A stretch of DNA of 20,714 nt, from NCBI GenBank assembly GCA_015489055.1, contig WFMO01000011.1, positions 1 through 20,714 on the forward strand, in the 5' to 3' direction. The DNA comes from Helicobacteraceae bacterium. Its GTDB lineage: Bacteria > Campylobacterota > Campylobacteria > Campylobacterales > Sulfurimonadaceae. This document shows positions 7,046-12,849 of this stretch, piece by piece. Under the pieces are notes generated by a model. That model ran no database searches, had not been told where the DNA came from, and worked only from the letters and a program-made list of their open reading frames with translations. The stretch's first letter is position 1. Each line of letters begins with the position of its first letter. Both the position numbers and the translations under genes were made by a program.

Positions 7046-8317
7046 CTAAATTTGTTTATCGGTATCACCGATATACAATTGCCTTGGTCTGGCTATTTTC
7101 ATATCTTTATCATGTTTTAGCTCTATCCATTGTGTTATCCAGCCAATACTTCTACCAATTACAAAGATAATAGTAAACATAGACCTTGGGATTTTTAGTG
7201 CGGTTAAAATCAATCCTGAATAAAAATCAATATTTGGATACAGCTTTCTTGAGATAAAATAATCATCAGTCAGTGCAATATCTTCAATTTTTTGAGCAAT
7301 ATTAAGTAGGTTATCATCAACATCAAGCTCATCTTTTAACTCATTTAATAAGTTTTTTAGTATAACGGCTCTTGGGTCAAAGTTTTTATACACACGGTGC
7401 CCAAAACCCATCAATCTAAAATTATCACCTGGATCTTTTGCTCGTTTAATAAATTTATCTATATTATCTATAGTGCCAATTAGTTCCAATTGAGTCATTA
7501 CGGCTTCATTTGCACCACCGTGGGCTCTCCCCCACAATGCATCAATTCCTGCGGAGATAGCCGCATAAGGGTGAGCGCCAGTAGAAGCAACGCCTCTGAC
7601 AATAGAAGTTGATGCGTTTTGTTCATGGTCAGCATGAAGAGTAAAAATAGTGTCAAGCGCTTTTACCTCAACATCAGGTATATAAAGATTTTGACTTGGA
7701 TATGCTCTAATCATATATAAAAAATTTTCAGTATATGAACGGTTTAGATCTGGATATATTAAAGGAAGACCAAATGAACGTCTATGGCTAAATGCTGCTA
7801 GGGTAGGGATCTTGGCAATAATTCTTTTTGCCATTGTTTTGTATTCAGCTTCACTATTAATGTTTAAATGTTCAAAATAAAATGTTGATAAAGCAGAGAC
7901 AGCAGATGATATCATAGCCATCGGATGCGCTTTGTCTGGAAAAGCATCAAACAGGTTTTTAATACCCTCATGCACAAAAGAGCGCCTTCTTAGTTCTATA
8001 TCAAACTCTTCTCTTTGCTCATCTGTCGGCAATACGCCTTCTAAAAATAAAAAGCATACATCCAAATAACTCTTTTTTTGGGCTAAATCATCAATTTTGT
8101 ATCCACGATAGAGTAATTTGCCTTTTTCTCCGTCAATGAAAGTAATTTTTGATTTACAACTAGCCGTAGATGTAAATCCAGGATCATAAGCAAACATTCC
8201 TGTTTGTGCATACAATTTTTGAAAATCAATTGCATCCGGACCAATACCTGAAGATAAAATCTTGAAATCATAACTCAAATTGTTTATGTTGTTTGTTAAT
8301 GTTACAGTTTTTTTCAT
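7046..8317 (-). CDS. gltA: Citrate synthase (type II)
   Basis: Condenses oxaloacetate and acetyl-CoA to citrate, the entry step of the oxidative TCA cycle. It has 423 residues, close to the E. coli enzyme. The catalytic triad is recognisable: H266 in WGRAHGGANEA, H307 in GFGHRVYKNFDPRA and D364 in NIDFYSG. LHADHEQNASTS (227-238) and the C-terminal IARPRQLYIGD are also diagnostic, and the N-terminal block DPGFTSTASCKSKITFIDG matches type II enzymes. AAAGGTG lies a few bases before the ATG. A 12-bp AT-rich palindrome (8334-8345) and TATA-like sequences sit just upstream, so it may have its own promoter in addition to read-through from the secreted-protein gene 72 bases upstream. Presence of GltA points to an oxidative or reversible TCA cycle. 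Confidence 0.96.
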   Translation of the reverse strand: MKKTVTLTNNINNLSYDFKILSSGIGPDAIDFQKLYAQTGMFAYDPGFTSTASCKSKITFIDGEKGKLLYRGYKIDDLAQKKSYLDVCFLFLEGVLPTDEQREEFDIELRRRSFVHEGIKNLFDAFPDKAHPMAMISSAVSALSTFYFEHLNINSEAEYKTMAKRIIAKIPTLAAFSHRRSFGLPLIYPDLNRSYTENFLYMIRAYPSQNLYIPDVEVKALDTIFTLHADHEQNASTSIVRGVASTGAHPYAAISAGIDALWGRAHGGANEAVMTQLELIGTIDNIDKFIKRAKDPGDNFRLMGFGHRVYKNFDPRAVILKNLLNELKDELDVDDNLLNIAQKIEDIALTDDYFISRKLYPNIDFYSGLILTALKIPRSMFTIIFVIGRSIGWITQWIELKHDKDMKIARPRQLYIGDTDKQI

Positions 8318-8333
8318 AGCATCACCTTTAGTG

Positions 8334-8345
8334 GTTATATATAAC
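8334..8345. promoter_or_regulatory. 12-bp palindrome in the gltA leader
   Basis: GTTATATATAAC is a perfect palindrome 17 bases upstream of the gltA ATG. It overlaps TATA-like sequence that could serve as a -10 region; being AT-only in its core, it may be coincidental. Confidence 0.25.
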
Positions 8346-8389
8346 TATATTAATAGTTTGGTTAACATAATGTAAATTCTATTGAATAA

Positions 8390-8662
8390 TTATTTTGTTA
8401 CACCTGGATTCAATCTTATGCATTGCATGGTTGGAGAACTGTTTTTATTACTTGAGCTAAAAATGATAACACAATGCATGATCGGCTTAGACAAGGTATT
8501 GAATTCATACACCCTGGGCTCCCAACCACTTGTCTCTAGTTTCCACTTAGCCAACGGTTTAACTTTCTTAAATCCCATTGATGATATCACAGACCACATA
8601 CCGGCTTGAACTGATACTACTAATCCAACAGATACGACTAAGCCTAAAATTATTTTTTTCAT
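8390..8662 (-). CDS. Small secreted periplasmic protein, unknown function
   Basis: A 90-residue protein with a clear signal peptide (MKKIILGLVVSVGLVVSVQA, probable cleavage after residue 20). The mature 70 residues contain the segment KWKLETSGWEPRVYEF and two cysteines, C64 and C81, which could form a disulfide in the periplasm. I recall similar small exported hypotheticals in Campylobacterota but cannot name a function. It starts 25 bases after the yggU stop on the same strand with AGGA upstream, and 72 bases separate its stop from the gltA start. The position between yggU and gltA says little about its job. The coding call is well supported by signal peptide, ribosome site and context. Confidence 0.75.
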   Translation of the reverse strand: MKKIILGLVVSVGLVVSVQAGMWSVISSMGFKKVKPLAKWKLETSGWEPRVYEFNTLSKPIMHCVIIFSSSNKNSSPTMQCIRLNPGVTK

Positions 8663-8687
8663 ATATTTTCCTATCCTTAAATTTTGA

Positions 8688-9011
8688 TTATTTATTTTTA
8701 CTATACGTTAAATCACCATATGGCTCTATACCTTCTATTAGTTTACCGGGGGCTTTAATTCTAAATTGCTTATTGATATTAGTTTTGCCATATACAAGCT
8801 GAATTGCCGAACGTTTAACACCAAATGTTTTGGCTAAAAATTTTATCATATAATCTGTAGCCTTACCGTTGTCAGGAGCAGCTTTTACGCTGATTTTTAA
8901 TTGATTGGCTCTTATCTTGCCTATAACGTCTCTTTTACTGCTTGGAGTACCCAGCACATTTAAAATCAGTGTGTCTTCATCCCATTTATAAAAATTCTCT
9001 TCACTTGTCAT
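8688..9011 (-). CDS. yggU: YggU / DUF167 family protein
   Basis: A 107-residue member of the small DUF167 (YggU) family, present in bacteria, archaea and eukaryotes; its molecular role is not settled. The family core is visible: LNVLGTPSSKRDVIGKI, then LKISVKAAPDNGKATDYMIKFLAKTFGVKRSAIQLVYGKTNINKQFRI, with the conserved AAPDNGKA and the late GKTNINKQFRI blocks. The ATG at 9011 has AAAGGCG about 11 bases upstream. It follows rnpB by only about 25 bases on the same strand with no obvious terminator between, so it may be transcribed through RNase P RNA. Family assignment is confident. Confidence 0.88.
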   Translation of the reverse strand: MTSEENFYKWDEDTLILNVLGTPSSKRDVIGKIRANQLKISVKAAPDNGKATDYMIKFLAKTFGVKRSAIQLVYGKTNINKQFRIKAPGKLIEGIEPYGDLTYSKNK

Positions 9012-9036
9012 TTTTGTAAACGCCTTTGCTTATCAA

Positions 9037-9365
9037 GGTAGGTACAACTATAAGCCGGGTCTTGTTAAAAGTTGATATTAATCTATATTAATTTTCACAA
9101 ATTAATTAAAGCGAAACAATAGTAAATGTAAGACTCTAACCATCTGTTTCTTGCTACTAGGTTGGGTTTACAAGCTATCTATATTGCTATAGATACTGGC
9201 AGTCTCTTACACTGCCCTTTCACCTTTACCGCATAAACGGAAGTTTACTTTCTGTTGCACTTTCCCTCATATTGCTATGGCCATCTGTTAGATGGAACCC
9301 TGTCTTACTGTAGCCCGGACTTTCCTCTTGAACTTATCATTCAAGCATCAACTCGTTGTACCTTT
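9037..9365 (-). ncRNA. rnpB: RNase P RNA (M1 RNA)
   Basis: The catalytic RNA of RNase P, which trims tRNA 5' leaders. On the minus strand the universally conserved elements occur in order: GAGGAAAGTCCGGGCT (5' part, around 9314-9329), GAGGGAAAGTGCAACAGAAA (around 9251-9270), GGTAAAGGTGAAAGGG (around 9217-9232) and AGACCCGGCTTATAG (3' part, around 9049-9063). Helix P1 closes the molecule: AGGTACAAC (9355-9363) pairs perfectly with GTTGTACCT (9040-9048). The total of about 325 bases is a little short of the E. coli RNA, which is normal for Campylobacterota. A TATCAT -10 box lies seven bases before the inferred 5' end. The ends are estimated from P1 and may be off by a few bases. Confidence 0.96.
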
Positions 9366-9369
9366 TAAA

Positions 9370-9375
9370 ATGATA
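9370..9375 (-). promoter_or_regulatory. -10 box for rnpB
   Basis: TATCAT on the minus strand, 7 bases before the 5' strand of P1 at 9363, exactly where a sigma-70 promoter would start the RNA. The nearest TetR-type operator (9402-9413) would lie near position -40 to -50. Confidence 0.55.
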
Positions 9376-9401
9376 CCAAAAAAATAATTTATTTTACTAA
9401 A

Positions 9402-9413
9402 GAACAATCGTTC
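9402..9413. promoter_or_regulatory. TetR-type operator copy 1
   Basis: GAACAATCGTTC, an inverted repeat with one central mismatch pair; it is the copy nearest the rnpB promoter. Confidence 0.6.
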
Positions 9414-9434
9414 ATTATAGATATAAGCATATAT

Positions 9435-9446
9435 TAACAATTGTTC
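9435..9446. promoter_or_regulatory. TetR-type operator copy 2
   Basis: TAACAATTGTTC, containing the perfect palindrome AACAATTGTT. A TATAAT (9450-9455) immediately follows and could be a -10 box for the regulator gene, so binding here would block it. Confidence 0.6.
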
Positions 9447-9466
9447 ATATATAATAATTTGTTGAT

Positions 9467-9478
9467 TAACAATCGTTC
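9467..9478. promoter_or_regulatory. TetR-type operator copy 3
   Basis: TAACAATCGTTC, same core as copy 1 with T at the first position; it is downstream of the candidate TATAAT at 9450-9455. Confidence 0.6.
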
Positions 9479-9498
9479 ATTACATATTGTTTTCTTAA

Positions 9499-9510
9499 GA
9501 ACAATTGTTC
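9499..9510. promoter_or_regulatory. TetR-type operator copy 4
   Basis: GAACAATTGTTC, a perfect 12-bp palindrome. It ends 27 bases before the regulator ATG and directly precedes TATAAA (9512-9517), a second possible -10 or an A/T-rich leader. Confidence 0.65.
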
Positions 9511-9537
9511 ATATAAAAATATACAAAAGGGTCGTAA

Positions 9538-10152
9538 ATGCCACAAAACAGGGACAAAACAACCAAACAGAGGATTTTAGAATCTGCAATGAAATTATTT
9601 GCGGAGCTAGGATACAAAAATGCTTCGGTTAGAAAAATTGCGAAATCAGTCGGTATTAGAGAAAGTGCTTTGTATAATCATTTTAAAAATAAAGAAGATA
9701 TATTTTTGCATATTGCTTCAGAAATTTTTACTACTCCTTTTAATCATGATGAAAACATGTCAACTACTATTGCTAAATCCAATAACCCTAAAGCTTATTT
9801 ACATAAATTTGCAACAGAGTTTAAATTGATAACATTTGATAAAAATAAAGAGAATTTATTTAGGATCATGATGATTGAACTGTTTCAAAATAAAAATCTT
9901 AGAGATGGTTTTTTAAATGAATTTCATAATAAAAACATTAAAATCCTAGCACCAATCTTTTTTACTATGATGCAAGAAGGACATGTAAGATCATCAGATC
10001 CTATGGTAATGGCGCAAGAGTTTTTAGCTCCTCTTTTTTATCTTCGTTTACATGTAACACTATTAAGAATAGACTCTCAAGCAACAACAGCCCTGTCTTC
10101 ACAATTTGAAAAGCATGTTGATTTTTTTTGGGAAGGCATAAAAGTTGGATAA
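9538..10152 (+). CDS. TetR/AcrR family transcriptional regulator
   Basis: A 204-residue one-component repressor. Residues 8-55 are a TetR N-terminal helix-turn-helix (TKQRILESAMKLFAELGYKNASVRKIAKSVGIRESALYNHFKNKEDIF), with the recognition helix around SALYNHF. The rest (60-204) is a helical ligand/dimer domain of the usual size with no sign of the ligand. The ATG at 9538 has AAAAGGG seven bases upstream. Four phased palindromes upstream suggest autoregulation. Its 3' end overlaps the next gene by 8 bases, so it controls and is co-translated with the GT-C-like and GT2 genes. The family is certain; the ligand and direction of control are unknown. Confidence 0.93.
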   Translation: MPQNRDKTTKQRILESAMKLFAELGYKNASVRKIAKSVGIRESALYNHFKNKEDIFLHIASEIFTTPFNHDENMSTTIAKSNNPKAYLHKFATEFKLITFDKNKENLFRIMMIELFQNKNLRDGFLNEFHNKNIKILAPIFFTMMQEGHVRSSDPMVMAQEFLAPLFYLRLHVTLLRIDSQATTALSSQFEKHVDFFWEGIKVG

Positions 10153-11635
10153 TAAAAAAAGAGCTGTATTGATAGCAAGATATGAAATAAGCTATAAAAT
10201 ATGCATATATTTTATAGCGGCACTAACATATGCTTATTTTGCAGGTTTTAGTATGCAAGATGACGGCTTAAGAAATATCGCATTTGCATATCATCAAAAC
10301 ATCATGCACTCCTGGGGATATGTATATCCTCATTCATTATTTTTTTTACATTATGATCCATGGCATGTATGGGATAGTATATTGGCTTTTTATTTAAAAT
10401 TTTTCCCTTATGACAAAGTTCACATGGCTATTAATTTTACCGCCTTGTTTAGTCTAATGATATTACTTGAACTATTATTTAAAAAATTTTCGAAAATAAA
10501 CTTTCATACTCTGTCTGTGTTTTTTATATTGATGATTACTTCTATTGGTTGTAGTAGATATATTAACGTCAGACCTGACTTATTATCCGGCTTATTTTTA
10601 ATGCTTGCTTTACTGCTTGATAAACGTTTAATCTTTTTGTTTATTCTTACTATATTGTACTCTAGTAGTTACTATCTATTTTTTTTATATACAGGCTCGA
10701 TAGGTTTAGTGTATATGATATTAAAGAATTATAGAGCATTAATAGTGCTTGTCATCGGTTCTTTGATTGGATTATTTATTCATCTGTCATATGGAGGTAT
10801 AGATTTTCTTAAAACAGTATCATACTTACTGCATGACCAAACCTTAAGAGATGGTTTGATGGTTGGTGAAGGTCAGCCCTTATTTAGTTTTATACATATT
10901 TTTAATTATTATGTTCTTGTCGGTCTTTGTCTTACTGTTACTTTTACGCTGGCTTACAAATTTTATCGTTATTTTAAACAACAACCAATCGCCCTACTCC
11001 TTTTAATTATGTCACCGCTTTGGCTGGCTCAAATAAGATATTTTGAGATACTTCAACCACTATTTTTTCTATACCTATTATTAGAGAGTAAAAAAATCAT
11101 AGATTATATGCTCTCAAGACGAGTCAAATATGTTATTTATAGACTGACTCATATATTTAAATCGCTAACATTTAATCAACTTTTTATACTGCCTGCGCTA
11201 CTTTACACCATTGCAATTCTGGGCTATTCTATGAGTACGCATAATCATATAAAAACTCTGCGAAACAAGATATTTTATAAAGATAAAATCTTTAATAATA
11301 AAATCATACTATTTAATACTTTATCTTCTGATATCTATTACGCTTCATACCTAAATCCTACTATCAGATTTGTACCTAGCTGTAGTATAGGATGGTTTAG
11401 AGGCAGTAAGAAGATGAAAAAGATTTACGTACAGATGATGAAGCCACGCGGCATCACGCCAAAAGAGCTTAAGACGCTCCTTACATACGTGCATGCCAGT
11501 TATTTTTTTCAGGTGTTAAATAATGATAAACAAACACTATCATTTAAAAAATTAGACAAACTTGGCATCAAGCCCATTATGATAATAGATAATAAAATTT
11601 TATTTAAAAATATCAATCTTAAAGGAAAATTATGA
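10145..11635 (+). CDS. Polytopic membrane protein, probable GT-C-type glycosyltransferase
   Basis: A 496-residue integral membrane protein with roughly ten hydrophobic segments in the first 370 residues and a soluble C-terminal part (about 375-496). After the first membrane segment comes a short loop with an acidic pair, SMQDDGLRN (D39, D40), the position where GT-C glycosyltransferases carry their catalytic acidic motif. Together with the adjacent GT2 polyprenyl-phosphate transferase this suggests transfer of a sugar from a lipid carrier on the periplasmic side. The start is TTG at 10145, with GGAAGG about 8 bases upstream; the next in-frame Met would remove the first membrane segment. It overlaps the TetR gene by 8 bases and the GT2 gene by 4. 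Membrane topology is clear; enzymatic class is inference, and acceptor and sugar are unknown. Confidence 0.65.
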   Translation: MDNKKRAVLIARYEISYKICIYFIAALTYAYFAGFSMQDDGLRNIAFAYHQNIMHSWGYVYPHSLFFLHYDPWHVWDSILAFYLKFFPYDKVHMAINFTALFSLMILLELLFKKFSKINFHTLSVFFILMITSIGCSRYINVRPDLLSGLFLMLALLLDKRLIFLFILTILYSSSYYLFFLYTGSIGLVYMILKNYRALIVLVIGSLIGLFIHLSYGGIDFLKTVSYLLHDQTLRDGLMVGEGQPLFSFIHIFNYYVLVGLCLTVTFTLAYKFYRYFKQQPIALLLLIMSPLWLAQIRYFEILQPLFFLYLLLESKKIIDYMLSRRVKYVIYRLTHIFKSLTFNQLFILPALLYTIAILGYSMSTHNHIKTLRNKIFYKDKIFNNKIILFNTLSSDIYYASYLNPTIRFVPSCSIGWFRGSKKMKKIYVQMMKPRGITPKELKTLLTYVHASYFFQVLNNDKQTLSFKKLDKLGIKPIMIIDNKILFKNINLKGKL

Positions 11636-12552
11636 AAATTGCTGTATTAATACCGTGCTTTAATGAAGAAGCAACCATTGAAAAAGTTATTTTTGATTTT
11701 AAGCAAACTTTACCGCAAGCTAATATTTTTGTATACGATAATAACTCAACAGACAACAGCTATATAGTTGCCAAACAAAATGACGCAATTGTTAAAAAAG
11801 AGTACAAGCAGGGAAAGGGCCATGTTGTGCGTTCTATGTTTTTGGATATAGAGGCTGATATATATGTTATGGTTGATGCTGATGACACTTACCCGGCACA
11901 AGAAGTCTTAACATTAATCGATCCAATTGTAAGCTGTGAAGCTGACATGTGTGTTGGAGACAGACATTCCAATGGAAGCTATTTGCAACAAAATAAAAGG
12001 ATGTTTCATAATTTTGGTAACAACCTTGTTGCAAAACTAATCAATACTTTATATAAAGAAGATTTAAAAGATATTATGAGTGGATATCGTGCTTTTAATA
12101 GAGATTTTGTTAAACATTTCCCAATCCATAGTGGTGGTTTTGAGATAGAAACTGAAATGAGCATTCATGCGCTTGACAAACGTTTTAAAATAAAAGAAGT
12201 TCCCATCTCATACAAAGACAGAGAAGATGGAAGCGTATCAAAACTAAATACATATACTGACGGATACAAGATACTCAAAACTATATTTTGGTTATTTAAA
12301 GATTATAAACCGCTTATGTTTTTTTCAATAATAGCTGGAGTATTTTTTATACTTTCTTTAGCAGCAGGGGTACCCGTAATAGTTGAATTTGTGCGTACGC
12401 ATTATATCGCAAAAGTACCGTCTGCTATTTTAGCAGTCGGTCTTATGCTGATATCGATCATGACACTTTTTATAGGCTTTATCTTAGATACTGTTACAAA
12501 ACAGTATAAAGACAATTTCGAATTATTTAGATTAAACAATAAATATAAATAA
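11632..12552 (+). CDS. GT2 family polyprenyl-phosphate glycosyltransferase
   Basis: A 306-residue membrane-anchored transferase of the DPM1/GtrB/ArnC type, which moves a sugar from a nucleotide donor to polyprenyl phosphate on the cytoplasmic face. The GT-A fold starts VLIPCFNEEATIEKVI (6-20), the nucleotide-binding DNNSTDNS is at 36-43, the metal-binding DxD is VDADD (81-85), and the family block DIMSGYRAFNRDFV (147-160) with FEIETEMSIHA (170-180) follows. Two membrane helices end the protein (about 229-253 and 264-286). Its ATG overlaps the preceding stop (ATGA), indicating coupled translation with the GT-C-like gene, which could use its product. It ends 20 bases from the convergent pilin gene, with no clear terminator. 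Family assignment is strong; the sugar is unknown. Confidence 0.88.
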   Translation: MKIAVLIPCFNEEATIEKVIFDFKQTLPQANIFVYDNNSTDNSYIVAKQNDAIVKKEYKQGKGHVVRSMFLDIEADIYVMVDADDTYPAQEVLTLIDPIVSCEADMCVGDRHSNGSYLQQNKRMFHNFGNNLVAKLINTLYKEDLKDIMSGYRAFNRDFVKHFPIHSGGFEIETEMSIHALDKRFKIKEVPISYKDREDGSVSKLNTYTDGYKILKTIFWLFKDYKPLMFFSIIAGVFFILSLAAGVPVIVEFVRTHYIAKVPSAILAVGLMLISIMTLFIGFILDTVTKQYKDNFELFRLNNKYK

Positions 12553-12572
12553 ATAATTGCTATCTTGATTCA

Positions 12573-12752
12573 TTATTTCATTGCATTAGTAATAGAAGCA
12601 TTTGCTTTAGTCATAATAGTATTTTTTTGCCCAGTCAACCAAACATTTATGCCTGCTACTAAACCCACTCCGATAAGTACAAGTAATAACGCAATCATAA
12701 CACCACTCAAACCTTTTTGAGACTTAAATCTTTTAAAAAACTTTTTTAACAT
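12573..12752 (-). CDS. Short Flp-like pilin
   Basis: A 59-residue ORF. The N-terminus MLKKFFKRFKSQKG is a positively charged leader ending in glycine, followed by LSGVMIALLLVLIGVGLVAG, a hydrophobic helix: the class III/type IV prepilin layout, with cleavage expected between G14 and L15 and a 45-residue mature pilin, the normal size of Flp. Unlike typical Flp it has no glutamate at mature position 5 (methionine instead). The rest, INVWLTGQKNTIMTKANASITNAMK, is small and polar. AAAGGAT lies 6 bases upstream and TATAAT is at 12781-12786, so it has its own promoter. It sits at the 3' end of the Tad cluster on the same strand. Being the pilin of that cluster is inference from features and position. 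Confidence 0.7.
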   Translation of the reverse strand: MLKKFFKRFKSQKGLSGVMIALLLVLIGVGLVAGINVWLTGQKNTIMTKANASITNAMK

Positions 12753-12780
12753 AAATATCCTTTTATAATTTGCTGTTGAT

Positions 12781-12786
12781 ATTATA
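12781..12786 (-). promoter_or_regulatory. -10 box for the pilin gene
   Basis: TATAAT on the minus strand, 28 bases upstream of the pilin ATG in the gap after the secretin stop. TTGGAC lies 19 bases further upstream as a possible -35 with a long spacer. It would allow pilin expression independent of the assembly genes. Confidence 0.55.
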
Positions 12787-12849
12787 CAATATTTGTATAT
12801 CTTATGTCCAATAAAATATCAATATATTTAATATAACGTTTTTACATAC

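Larger units (their letters stand above)
9402..9510. repeat. Array of four phased inverted repeats upstream of the TetR gene
   Basis: Four copies of a 12-bp element, consensus (G/T)AACAAT(C/T)GTTC followed by AT, start at 9402, 9435, 9467 and 9499. The intervals of 33, 32 and 32 bp equal about three turns of B-DNA, so all four face the same side. Copies 1 and 4 read GAAC...GTTC, and copy 4 is a perfect palindrome; copies 2 and 3 begin TAAC. The unique spacers are about 20 bp. They lie between rnpB and the divergent tetR-like gene and are most simply operators of that regulator. Confidence 0.8.

Noticed and set aside
8382..8802. Plus-strand open frames opposite the secreted protein and yggU
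   Set aside because: The minus-strand genes have signal peptide, family motifs and ribosome sites; these frames have none.
9402..9510. Regularly spaced palindromic repeats as a miniature CRISPR array
   Set aside because: The repeat is only 12-14 bp with 20-bp AT-rich spacers, there are no cas genes, and a TetR gene lies immediately downstream, so operators fit better.
9441..9829. Two other plus-strand frames overlapping the operator array and the TetR gene
   Set aside because: The first runs through the operators and the second is a frame-shifted shadow of the HTH gene; neither shows coding character.
9402..12552. TetR-glycosyltransferase segment as a recent mobile island
   Set aside because: No integrase, transposase, terminal repeats or attachment duplication are visible at either end, and base composition looks like the neighbours.
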